DNA of 47,598 nt. Source: Paracoccus litorisediminis. Lineage in GTDB: Bacteria; Pseudomonadota; Alphaproteobacteria; Rhodobacterales; Rhodobacteraceae. The position numbers and the translations under genes are program-made. The notes beneath the pieces were generated by a model, which did no database searches, was not told the DNA's origin, and saw only the letters and a list, made by a program, of their open reading frames with translations. Location of the stretch: NCBI RefSeq assembly GCF_009711205.1, contig NZ_WMIG01000026.1, positions 1-47,598 on the forward strand, in the 5' to 3' direction. Of this stretch, positions 32,028 through 38,140 are shown piece by piece (the first letter of the stretch is position 1; every line of letters begins with the position of its first letter).

Positions 32028-32588
32028 TCAGTGCCAGCTGAAGCTGACCGGCACGAAGCGGCCATTGATGCCGCCATTCTCGGGGCGGAAACGTCCGATC
32101 CCGACACTCTGGCCAGCGGCGCGCATCACTTCCTCGAACACGGGGATCGTGATGGTGTCGTCAAAGATGGTGAATTCGGCGGTCGCCTCCCAATCGTAAA
32201 TCATGGGGAAGGTCCGCTTGACGCGCTTGCCGGAGCCTCGGACGCCATCGCTGTTGGCATTGATGGTGATCGGGTCCGTCTCGTCTTTTCCGATGCCGAG
32301 TGGGATGTCGGCATTGCACAGCACGTCGCCTTCAAAATACTTGGTATAGGTGCTTTTCCCGCGTCCTGGGATCTGCATGCCGAGGCGCTTGGCGGCGGCC
32401 GGCAGCGCCTGCTTCAGCGCCATCGCCGGGATATGCACCTCGCCGGTTTTCGGGTGATAGGTGTGCTTCTCCCGCCATGTCCTGATCTCGTAATCGTCGG
32501 GGCGCTCCTTATCGAGCTTCGGGGTGTCGTGCATCCGGCTCTGGGAGTAGGGCGAGATGCCGCGCAGGGTGACGGAGACTTGGCGCAT
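32028..32588 (-). CDS. Unknown phage protein with RAMP-like pattern
   Basis: 186 residues: MRQVSVTLRGISPYSQSRMH, DYEIRTWREKHTYHP, GEVHIPAMALKQALPAAAKR, KRVKRTFPMIYDW and a C-terminal SVGIGRFRPENGGINGRFVP. A recurring phage family without known function. The IPxMALKxAL helix and the Gly-rich GxGRFRP...GRF near the end recall the fold of RAMP (Cas7/Cas5-like) RNA-binding proteins, but this is a pattern impression only. Flanked on both sides by TTGCG tracts. Confidence 0.7.
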   Translation of the reverse strand: MRQVSVTLRGISPYSQSRMHDTPKLDKERPDDYEIRTWREKHTYHPKTGEVHIPAMALKQALPAAAKRLGMQIPGRGKSTYTKYFEGDVLCNADIPLGIGKDETDPITINANSDGVRGSGKRVKRTFPMIYDWEATAEFTIFDDTITIPVFEEVMRAAGQSVGIGRFRPENGGINGRFVPVSFSWH

Positions 32589-32622
32589 TCTGGGTGGTCC
32601 TCTGGGTGCTGGGTGGTCTGAT

Positions 32623-32690
32623 CGTTGCGTTGCGTTGCGACGCGAGGCGGTGCGACGCGCGGCGTCGCGATGCGAGGCGGGGCATCGCGG
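32623..32690. repeat. TTGCG-type pentamer tract 2
   Basis: Starts CGTTGCGTTGCGTTGCG and decays to NNGCG-like units. It shares the 213-base gap 32589-32801 with tract 3. Between the two lies a 24-base open frame (32701-32724, leftward, MPEPTPP then stop) preceded by AGAAGAA. Confidence 0.85.
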
Positions 32691-32738
32691 TGGGAAATCT
32701 TCAGGGTGGGGTGGGTTCGGGCATGGGGTTCTTCTGAT

Positions 32739-32795
32739 CGTTGCGTTGCGTTGCGCTGCGTTGCGATGCGATGCGTTGCGAAGCGTTGCGCGGGG
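32739..32795. repeat. TTGCG-type pentamer tract 3
   Basis: Begins with TGATCGTTGCGTTGCG like tract 2 and is the most regular after that (TTGCG, CTGCG, TTGCG, ATGCG, ATGCG, TTGCG, AAGCG). It ends just before the stop of the gene at 32802. Confidence 0.85.
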
Positions 32796-32801
32796 AAAGC
32801 T

Positions 32802-33206
32802 TCAGGCTTCGGCCTGCTTGTCGTTCGACGTCTCGCGTCGGACGGCGGTGAACACGGTTTGCCGCAGGGTCGCGGTCATCTGGTCGGCATTCGAGAGCCG
32901 GGCCATGTCGCTGACGGCGGCGAGGCGGGCGATGCCCGCACCTGCGGTGCGGTGGATCTTGCGGCTATGCTCGGCGGTCGAGGCGATCTTCTCGCTGTCG
33001 CTCAGTCGGCGCAGGCCGATCTTCATCACGGTGGTGAAGACGATTCCTTCGTCGCGCTCGAGGCAGGTCCGGGCGGTGCGGATGGCGGCGCGGATCTCGG
33101 CCAGTGGTCGGCCGGCGGCGATCTCGATCGCGCCCCAGCTGATCTCGCCATTGCAGCCGCGCAGGGCTGTGCAGATCTTCTCGGTTAGTTGGGATTTCTG
33201 GGTCAT
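32802..33206 (-). CDS. Unknown early protein, probably helical
   Basis: 134 residues, mostly helical: ISWGAIEIAAGRPLAEIRAA resembles the first helices of a winged helix, then RTARTCLERDEGIVFTTV and a C-terminal SNADQMTATLRQTVFTAVR. A recurrent phage family of unknown function. It is possibly DNA-binding. TTGCG tracts lie on both sides. Confidence 0.7.
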   Translation of the reverse strand: MTQKSQLTEKICTALRGCNGEISWGAIEIAAGRPLAEIRAAIRTARTCLERDEGIVFTTVMKIGLRRLSDSEKIASTAEHSRKIHRTAGAGIARLAAVSDMARLSNADQMTATLRQTVFTAVRRETSNDKQAEA

Positions 33207-33222
33207 CTGGTTCTCTGGGTGG

Positions 33223-33291
33223 TCGTTGCGTTGCGGTGCAGAGCGGTGCGGTGCGGTGCGGTGCGTAGCGAAGAGATGCGGAGCGCGGCGT
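33223..33291. repeat. TTGCG-type pentamer tract 4
   Basis: TCGTTGCGTTGCGGTGCAG followed by four GGTGC units and decaying copies. It fills the gap between the stop at 33300 and the start at 33206. The leader CTGGGTGGTC beside it recurs next to tract 2. Confidence 0.8.
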
Positions 33292-33299
33292 TGGGAAAG

Positions 33300-33575
33300 T
33301 TATTCCTGCTCGACAAAGCGCCAGAGCGGCGCTTGGCAGCGCAGCACGGCTTCGCCCCTGAAGGCGACCGGCTGACGCCTGGTGACGATCATCTCGTTGT
33401 ATTCCTCACCCTTGCGGGTCCAGAGGATCGCGCCCCCGATAAAGCGGTTTGCATCGACCATCTCGCAGAAGGTGGCGAAGTCGGGCATTTCGGTTTCGAT
33501 CATGCTGAAGGGCGCGCGCCTGCCCGGCGTTTCAGTTTCGGGTTCAAACCACACTTGGACGATGCATCCGGTCAT
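33300..33575 (-). CDS. Unknown early protein
   Basis: 91 residues starting MTGCIVQVWFEPETETPGRR, with a central MPDFATFCEMVDANRFIGGA and a strand-rich end (EYNEMIVTRRQPVAFRGEAV). Small globular alpha/beta protein; no family recognised. GGAAGG lies about 6 bases before the ATG. Confidence 0.7.
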   Translation of the reverse strand: MTGCIVQVWFEPETETPGRRAPFSMIETEMPDFATFCEMVDANRFIGGAILWTRKGEEYNEMIVTRRQPVAFRGEAVLRCQAPLWRFVEQE

Positions 33576-33597
33576 CTCGGGCCTTCCTCTGCTGGGT

Positions 33598-33855
33598 TTA
33601 GTGGATGGTTTCGCCCTCCGGGGCGCGGCTCAGGCTGTGGGCCAAGATCGGCAGCGCCTGCATGGCCTGAGCCGGGCTTTCGCCCAGACTCCTGCAGGTG
33701 TTGAGGTAGGTCACGGCCAACAGCTTGGCTCCGGCATGGGCTTCGCAGCAGCTGGTAATGCCGTGTTCGGTGGCGAGGCGCTTGGCTGTCTCCAGCAGTT
33801 CGCCCATCACGCCTCCCAGCGTCGGGATCTGCTTGGGGGTGGGGGCGTCGCTCAT
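33598..33855 (-). CDS. Unknown early protein
   Basis: 85 residues, helical: TLGGVMGELLETAKRLATEH, two adjacent cysteines (TSCCEAHAGAKLL) and a Pro-rich end. It starts in a 4-base overlap with the GapR-like gene, so the two are coupled. No family recognised. Confidence 0.65.
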   Translation of the reverse strand: MSDAPTPKQIPTLGGVMGELLETAKRLATEHGITSCCEAHAGAKLLAVTYLNTCRSLGESPAQAMQALPILAHSLSRAPEGETIH

Positions 33856-34130
33856 TCCATCCCCATCGCGGCGAGGTAGGTGTCGAGGACGGCTTGTTCT
33901 TCGTTGATATCGTCCTGATGGCGTTTTCGCCGAGCGAGGACTTGGTTCAGCGCCTTGAGGTCATAGCCGCGGGCTTTCGCCTCGGCCATGTGAGCCTTGA
34001 TCTGGTCAACGACCTGGCTCTTTTCAGCCTCCAGCTGCTCGCGCACCTCAATGATCTGACGCAGTTCGCCTGAGCTCAGTTCAAAGGCTGGCTTCGGTTC
34101 TTTGAGGGGCTTCGATTCATCATCGATCAT
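33852..34130 (-). CDS. GapR-like DNA-binding protein (DUF2312 family)
   Basis: 92 residues with the DUF2312/GapR core: SGELRQIIEVREQLEAEKSQ, DQIKAHMAEAKARGYDLKAL, QVLARRKRHQD and a final LDTYLAAMGM. GapR of Caulobacter forms a clamp around overtwisted, AT-rich DNA and aids topoisomerases ahead of replication and transcription forks. The phage copy could assist its own replication or alter the host nucleoid. Coupled to neighbours by 4-base overlaps on both sides. Confidence 0.88.
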   Translation of the reverse strand: MIDDESKPLKEPKPAFELSSGELRQIIEVREQLEAEKSQVVDQIKAHMAEAKARGYDLKALNQVLARRKRHQDDINEEQAVLDTYLAAMGME

Positions 34131-34294
34131 CGCTTGTCCTTCCGGGCGCGATAGTTGCTGACGGCGCAGGCGATCCCACCGATGCCCACCAACACGAGGG
34201 TGATGAGGGCGAGGGGCCGGATCGCGCTGGCCACGATCAGGAGGAGGGCTGCGCCGAGGGCGCAGCCGAGCAGAACCTTCTGGGTTCTGGTCAT
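34127..34294 (-). CDS. 55-residue membrane protein
   Basis: Starts MTRTQKVLLGCALGAALLLI and has two close hydrophobic segments (LGCALGAALLLIVASA and LALITLVLVGIGGIACAV) and a basic end (NYRARKDKR). Both ends overlap neighbouring genes by 4 bases (ATGA type), strong evidence that it is translated. Role unknown. Confidence 0.75.
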   Translation of the reverse strand: MTRTQKVLLGCALGAALLLIVASAIRPLALITLVLVGIGGIACAVSNYRARKDKR

Positions 34295-34728
34295 TCGAGA
34301 TACCGGGCGACCGGGAGGTTCACGGCCTGACCGATGGTGTTCAGCGCCTTGCGCTCGGCCTCGCTGATATCGCCATCGGCGCAGACCACATCGATCGCGA
34401 TCACCAGCAGCATCTCGCGATCTTCCTCGCTCGCGCTGCTACCGACCTGCTCGATCTCGCGGCGCAGGCCGATGCGACCAGCCAGACCCTGCTTTGCGCG
34501 CGCTGCCTGCTTGTCAAAGGCTTGCTCGATCTGGGTGGCGGTGAATGCCGCGCTCAGGGCCTCATGCGCCTTCAGCCGATCGAGGGCCACCATCGCTTCG
34601 TCGTCGCTCAGGTCACCATCGGCCGCGCCGCCCAGAACGCTGGCGGCGGCGATGCCTTCCAGCAGATCGGTGCGGCCGCTCAGGCGCTTCGCGCCGCCGG
34701 TCAGGCGTTCTTTCAGTCGTCCGAACAT
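34291..34728 (-). CDS. TerB-like protein
   Basis: 145 residues: an N-terminal amphipathic segment (MFGRLKERLTGGAKRL), then two copies of an acidic metal-site pattern (AAADGDLSDDEAM about residue 36 and VCADGDISEAERKAL about residue 114) as in the TerB/tellurite-resistance helical fold. TerB proteins are linked to stress and phage-defence gene clusters; the phage role is unknown. ATGA overlap with the next gene. Confidence 0.8.
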   Translation of the reverse strand: MFGRLKERLTGGAKRLSGRTDLLEGIAAASVLGGAADGDLSDDEAMVALDRLKAHEALSAAFTATQIEQAFDKQAARAKQGLAGRIGLRREIEQVGSSASEEDREMLLVIAIDVVCADGDISEAERKALNTIGQAVNLPVARYLE

Positions 34729-34799
34729 CGTTTTCTCCCGTTCGTCTCAGCCCGGAACCGCCGGGCGCGGCTTCTCAAAACAGGGCCAGCTGCTCGGCT

Positions 34800-36296
34800 T
34801 CAGCCGTCTCCGGCGGTGGCTCCCAGATCCACGGGCCCGAGTCCGTGGGCAGCTGCGAGAGTGCGCCACGCATTTCCTGCTGCCAGTGGGTGAACCCCAT
34901 TCCCAAGCAGGCGCAGAGCGCGTGTCCGGTTGGCCAGCCCATCAGCCATTCCACGAAGGCGGGCGACAATCGCCGCTTCCGCCATCTGGCCGCTTTCGAC
35001 CATGATCTGACCTTGGCGGGCGAGATGGACGAGGTCGCGGAGCGCAACAGCAGGCGCGAGCCACGGCGCGAGGGTGAGGGTGTCGCGCCATCCGTCCATG
35101 TCGGCAGGTCCGGGCGGGTGAAGCCGTGGGCGACCGCGTTCGGCAGCTGGTCCATGTGCAGCCTGCCGGTCCCATTCGTCAGGTGATCCGTCCCGTTCTC
35201 GCCCTTGTGGTCGCGGGCGGCCGGCGTCGGCCATTGCGCCGCCTGCGCCGGGAGCGGCATGCCGCCCGCCCCGAATTTTTGGTTCGGCCCGCCCTTCTCG
35301 GCGTCCGATGCCCGAGGCGTTCCCCACGCTTTCACCATTTGTGGCAGACCCGTCTGGACTAACCGTCCAGTCTCCGCGTCGTAGGCTCGCTCGCCCCCTG
35401 TCCAGATCGACCCGTCCTTGTTGATCAGGGTCCGGTGTTCCACGCCCGGCTCCTGCGCGCTCGGGGTTTTCCAGAGCAGCTGGGCCGCGTCGGTCAGGGT
35501 CGGGCCCGGGTGAGAGCGGATCGGCGTCCCGTCCTCGGCATAGCTCCGGCTCCCATCCGCATCCTTGCCCGTCGCTGTCGGCCATTGCCGCGCCATCTGA
35601 TCGAGGCCCACGGTGCGCTTCGTGCCATCCGGCAGCGTCCCGGTCGGCGTCGCATCCGGGGGAAGCGTCTTGCCGCCGGTCGGGGGTGTCGGCGTCGGCC
35701 AGCTGTCCGCTGCCGTCTGAAGGTTCATCCCGCCATTCCGGCCGCTCGATCCCGCGCCGTTCGTCATCACGCTGGTCGCGGTGGGCCACGATGAAGATGC
35801 GTTGGCGCTCATGCGTCGCACCGACTTCACTCGCCGAGAATAGGCCAGCCGCAGGCGTGAAGCCCATTGATCGTAGCTCTCGCAGCACGGCCTCGAGGCC
35901 GAGGCTGACGTGACCCGCGACATTCTCGAGGAAGATCCAGCGGAGCGCCGGGCCGAGCTCACGCGCGACGCGGGCAACCTCGGGCCAGAGGTGGCGCTCA
36001 TCATCGGCGCCCTTTCGCTGTCCTGCGGCGCTGAAGGGCTGGCAGGGGTATCCGGCGAGGAGGGTGTCGATCCGTCCCGCCCACGGTCGCGCATCAAAAG
36101 TGCAGAGGTCCGTCCAGATGGGGGCGGGGGCAAAATATCCGGCGCGCTGGGCGGCGAGAATGGCCTCTCGGGGGTAATCGTCCCATTCGACCCAGCATCG
36201 GGTGTGAAATCCCGGCTCTGCCAGCTGGAGGCCCATGTCGAGACCGCCAGCGCCTGCGCAGAGGGACATTCCATGCCTGGGGGGAGATACGCCCAT
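34800..36296 (-). CDS. DNA cytosine-C5 methyltransferase
   Basis: About 498 residues. Motif I MSLCAGAGGLDMGLQLAEPG, motif IV LAGYPCQPFSAAGQ with the catalytic cysteine, motif VI LENVAGH, motif VIII ATHERQRIFIVAHRD and a final motif IX/X RALRLLGNGVHPLAAGNAW. The middle (about residues 190-400) is a long, charged target-recognition region with repeated ADADG/DPD strings. It protects phage DNA from restriction. The start at 36296 follows the upstream stop by one base; an ATG at 36269 right before motif I is an alternative. A second long open frame shares the 3' two thirds. Confidence 0.9.
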   Translation of the reverse strand: MGVSPPRHGMSLCAGAGGLDMGLQLAEPGFHTRCWVEWDDYPREAILAAQRAGYFAPAPIWTDLCTFDARPWAGRIDTLLAGYPCQPFSAAGQRKGADDERHLWPEVARVARELGPALRWIFLENVAGHVSLGLEAVLRELRSMGFTPAAGLFSASEVGATHERQRIFIVAHRDQRDDERRGIERPEWRDEPSDGSGQLADADTPDRRQDASPGCDADRDAAGWHEAHRGPRSDGAAMADSDGQGCGWEPELCRGRDADPLSPGPDPDRRGPAALENPERAGAGRGTPDPDQQGRVDLDRGRASLRRGDWTVSPDGSATNGESVGNASGIGRREGRAEPKIRGGRHAAPGAGGAMADAGRPRPQGRERDGSPDEWDRQAAHGPAAERGRPRLHPPGPADMDGWRDTLTLAPWLAPAVALRDLVHLARQGQIMVESGQMAEAAIVARLRGMADGLANRTRALRLLGNGVHPLAAGNAWRTLAAAHGLGPVDLGATAGDG

Positions 36297-36297
36297 G

Positions 36298-36753
36298 TCA
36301 ATCGGCGCTCGCCCGCATCTCGTCACGCATGGCGCGGATGGTGGCGATCGTCATTTCGATCTGGTCAGGCGCTGGGCCGTCCTCGGCCATCGGCTGACGG
36401 ATCGTCGGCATGCGCGGCGCGGTATCTGGGCGGGGCGCGAGCATCAGTTCGTCGGCATCGATCCAAGCCATCCGGGGCATCTTCACGCGATGCTCTCGGG
36501 TTTCGCCCCATGACTGACACGTCACCACCTGCGCGTCGGCGCTGGGCGTGCTGCCTCGCGTCACGCGGTCGGTCGGGATGTTGAAGCCTTCCCGCTTGGC
36601 GAACGAGGATAGCTGGCCGAGGTCGAGAGTGTTGGCGATGGCGATCTGGCGAAGGGTCAATCCGGCTGCTTGACCTGCCTCGAGGATCTTGCGCTTGGCG
36701 GCACGGACTCGGGCGCGCTCGGCGTCGCTCTGGTTTCTGGCCTTCACCGACAT
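36298..36753 (-). CDS. HTH DNA-binding protein
   Basis: 151 residues beginning MSVKARNQSDAERARVRAAK, with a helix-turn-helix at about residues 33-60 (LTLRQIAIANTLDLGQLSSF). The C-terminal half is Pro/Asp-rich and probably flexible. GGAG lies 7 bases before the ATG at 36753; a longer in-frame reading overlaps the previous gene. Likely an early regulator. Confidence 0.75.
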   Translation of the reverse strand: MSVKARNQSDAERARVRAAKRKILEAGQAAGLTLRQIAIANTLDLGQLSSFAKREGFNIPTDRVTRGSTPSADAQVVTCQSWGETREHRVKMPRMAWIDADELMLAPRPDTAPRMPTIRQPMAEDGPAPDQIEMTIATIRAMRDEMRASAD

Positions 36754-36872
36754 GCTGCGGCTCCGGCAAGTTCGAGGAAGCCGAGCCCGATGGATGCGCC
36801 GCACCAGATCATCAGGGTGACGGCAGCTGTGATGCAAACCCGGCGTTCGATCCGGAAATCGGGCTGGGGCAT
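36744..36872 (-). CDS. 42-residue membrane protein
   Basis: MPQPDFRIERRVCITAAVTL starts a single-pass peptide with a membrane stretch VCITAAVTLMIWCGASIGLG. It begins one base after the preceding stop and overlaps the next start by 10 bases, consistent with a coupled operon. Function unknown. Confidence 0.6.
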   Translation of the reverse strand: MPQPDFRIERRVCITAAVTLMIWCGASIGLGFLELAGAAACR

Positions 36873-36873
36873 G

Positions 36874-37029
36874 TCAGACGCTCGCGATCGTCGTCAAAAT
36901 CGCGTGCGTGGCCCAGATTGCTATGGCGGCGAGCGCGAGCAGGGCCGGAACAGCGAGAGCCTGTTCGATTTTTTCGAGGTGATTCGGTCGCGGTGCATCG
37001 ATTCGGTGGGTGTTTTCGTTCAGACGCAT
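36874..37029 (-). CDS. 51-residue membrane protein, first gene of the leftward operon
   Basis: MRLNENTHRIDAPRPNHLEK is followed by one membrane segment (LAVPALLALAAIAIWATHAIL). GGAGGG lies 5 bases before the ATG. It is the first gene after the candidate leftward promoter. Position and size recall lambda N-side small genes, without sequence support for any function. Confidence 0.65.
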   Translation of the reverse strand: MRLNENTHRIDAPRPNHLEKIEQALAVPALLALAAIAIWATHAILTTIASV

Positions 37030-37053
37030 CGCTTCCCTCCTGCTTTTCCAAGA

Positions 37054-37082
37054 GGGTTAGTAGGAGCGCAAACCTAAATCAA
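37054..37082 (-). promoter_or_regulatory. Leftward early promoter with operator in the spacer
   Basis: On the minus strand TTGATT (37082-37077), 17 bases, then TAACCC (37059-37054). The spacer holds TAGGAGCGCAAACCTA (37061-37076 on the plus strand), of the form TAGG-N8-CCTA. The rightward promoter at 37780 has the same architecture, so one repressor could control both. Confidence 0.6.
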
Positions 37083-37187
37083 GATGGGTCGTGCGTGATT
37101 TTTTTTGGTGTTTGTGCGATTCGTAGGCAGAATCGTATGATAGACCTTCGGGCTGCACTCCTAAAAATCTGGTTGACGACGCTGTGA
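37083..37187. other. Control region with additional dyad
   Basis: AT-richer spacer with a T run (37099-37106) and a dyad CGATTC-N7-GAATCG (37117-37135). A partial operator-like TAGGAGTGCA lies on the minus strand near 37154-37163. A rightward TTGTGC-N18-TATGAT promoter-like pair covers the dyad. Confidence 0.45.
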
Positions 37188-37502
37188 ATGACACCCTGTC
37201 TGGTTGTTGACGCCGCGTCAGAAAGAAATTTCGGAAATCGGTCGAATCTATGGCGGGAGGGGCTTGCAGCCGTTTTTGGGGCTGATTGGCTGGACCGCAT
37301 TGAGACAAACACTTCTTGGGGGAAGTTCTTCATGGACGATGGGGCGATTGTTGGTTTTCTGCGGGATCTTCTAGCGGAGACCGACCCGTGTAGGCGTCAA
37401 GAGCTTGTGCATAGCCCAGAAGCTGAAGTCGTTCGCGAACGGGTAGGCGAGCTACTAGGCGAACAATATAAAGCTCTTCTGGGGTCCGCGGCCCGGCCAT
37501 GA
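37188..37502 (+). CDS. Doubtful small protein antisense to the repressor end
   Basis: A 104-residue open frame (MTPCLVVDAASERNFGNRSN, then WREGLAAVFGADWLDRIETN) whose last 57 codons are antisense to the repressor gene. Composition is protein-like, but the ribosome-binding site is poor and no family is recognised. It may be only a by-product of GC-rich codon use, or an antisense gene of the switch. Confidence 0.25.
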   Translation: MTPCLVVDAASERNFGNRSNLWREGLAAVFGADWLDRIETNTSWGKFFMDDGAIVGFLRDLLAETDPCRRQELVHSPEAEVVRERVGELLGEQYKALLGSAARP

Positions 37503-37731
37503 ATTCCTCCAGTGTCAGACCGAGGGCCTGGGAGATTTTGACCATCGTGGAGAGCTTGGGCACCTTGCTCCGGCCCGCGATAATTCCTCGGATGGCAGAG
37601 TTGTCGAGCCCGGCTTTAACCGCAAGGGAAGCGGGCGTCAGTTCGGGGTTGGCGGCGAGATGTTCCTCGAGCTTTTTCGCAAACTCTCGGTTTATCTCGA
37701 TGTCGGTTTCAGTGATTCTGTTATTGCTCAT
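37330..37731 (-). CDS. XRE-family repressor (CI-like)
   Basis: 133 residues. A helix-turn-helix at about residues 34-70 (TPASLAVKAGLDNSAIRGII, KVPKLSTMVKISQALGLTL) and a helical C-terminus (EELYIVRLVARLPVRERLQL) that probably mediates dimerisation. There is no LexA-type peptidase domain, so induction must differ from lambda CI. It is divergent from the Cro-like gene and flanked by the TAGG-N8-CCTA operators. It is expected to maintain lysogeny. Confidence 0.85.
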   Translation of the reverse strand: MSNNRITETDIEINREFAKKLEEHLAANPELTPASLAVKAGLDNSAIRGIIAGRSKVPKLSTMVKISQALGLTLEEFMAGPRTPEELYIVRLVARLPVRERLQLLGYAQALDAYTGRSPLEDPAENQQSPHRP

Positions 37732-37779
37732 GGGTTCGTCCGCTATCTGGTTTTGCGTCGGATGGCAGCGCTTTGTTGC

Positions 37780-37808
37780 TTGACTCCGTAGGAGCGTGGA
37801 CCTAATCG
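37780..37808 (+). promoter_or_regulatory. Rightward early promoter with operator in the spacer
   Basis: TTGACT (37780-37785), 17 bases, then TAATCG (37803-37808). TAGGAGCGTGGACCTA (37789-37804) lies within it and matches the leftward operator at 13 of 16 positions. The inferred transcript start (about 37815) is only a few bases before the ATG at 37818, so this mRNA is nearly leaderless. Confidence 0.65.
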
Positions 37809-37817
37809 ACTTCCCTC

Positions 37818-38033
37818 ATGGATGAGTTCCTGCATGAAGTCGAAATGTTTGCATCCGCTCGCGGTATTAAACCCTCAAGCGTAATTCAGGCTGCTGTCAA
37901 TGCTTCTGGTCTGGCATGGGCGCGCTGGCGCTCAGGCAAGGCTCGGTTGCAATGGGAAACTGTGGCGCGAGTGCGAACCTACATGCGCGAGCAGCGCGCA
38001 CTCGAGAAGCAAGCGGCAGAGGGCGAGAGATGA
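37818..38033 (+). CDS. Cro-like small DNA-binding protein
   Basis: 71 residues with a helix-turn-helix-like core (GIKPSSVIQAAVNASGLAWA, RWRSGKARLQWETVARVRTY) and a charged tail. First gene right of the switch, divergent from the repressor. There is no ribosome-binding site between promoter and start, consistent with leaderless translation. Probably binds the same operators to favour the lytic state. Confidence 0.7.
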   Translation: MDEFLHEVEMFASARGIKPSSVIQAAVNASGLAWARWRSGKARLQWETVARVRTYMREQRALEKQAAEGER

Positions 38034-38140
38034 CGGTCGCCCGGCTGCATCCAACGACAAAAATAATCGCGCGGGGTGACTGCGCCAGGTCGGGGAAATT
38101 TACGCCCCGGCTTTTTTCATTCGGGGAGAGTGGGTGGTGA
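38030..38140 (+). CDS. Possible 36-residue peptide
   Basis: It starts in an ATGA overlap with the Cro-like gene (MTVARLHPTTKIIARGDCAR) and ends in a GTGA overlap with the replication gene. Both overlaps argue for translation, but the frame crosses a terminator hairpin (38091-38117), so it may instead be a leader whose translation affects termination. Confidence 0.35.
   Translation: MTVARLHPTTKIIARGDCARSGKFTPRLFSFGESGW
38091..38117 (+). terminator. Terminator or attenuator before the replication gene
   Basis: The stem CGGGG/CCCCG (38091-38095, 38105-38109) with a 9-base loop is followed by GC and six T. It lies between the Cro-like and replication genes, so readthrough could time early expression. 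Confidence 0.6.
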
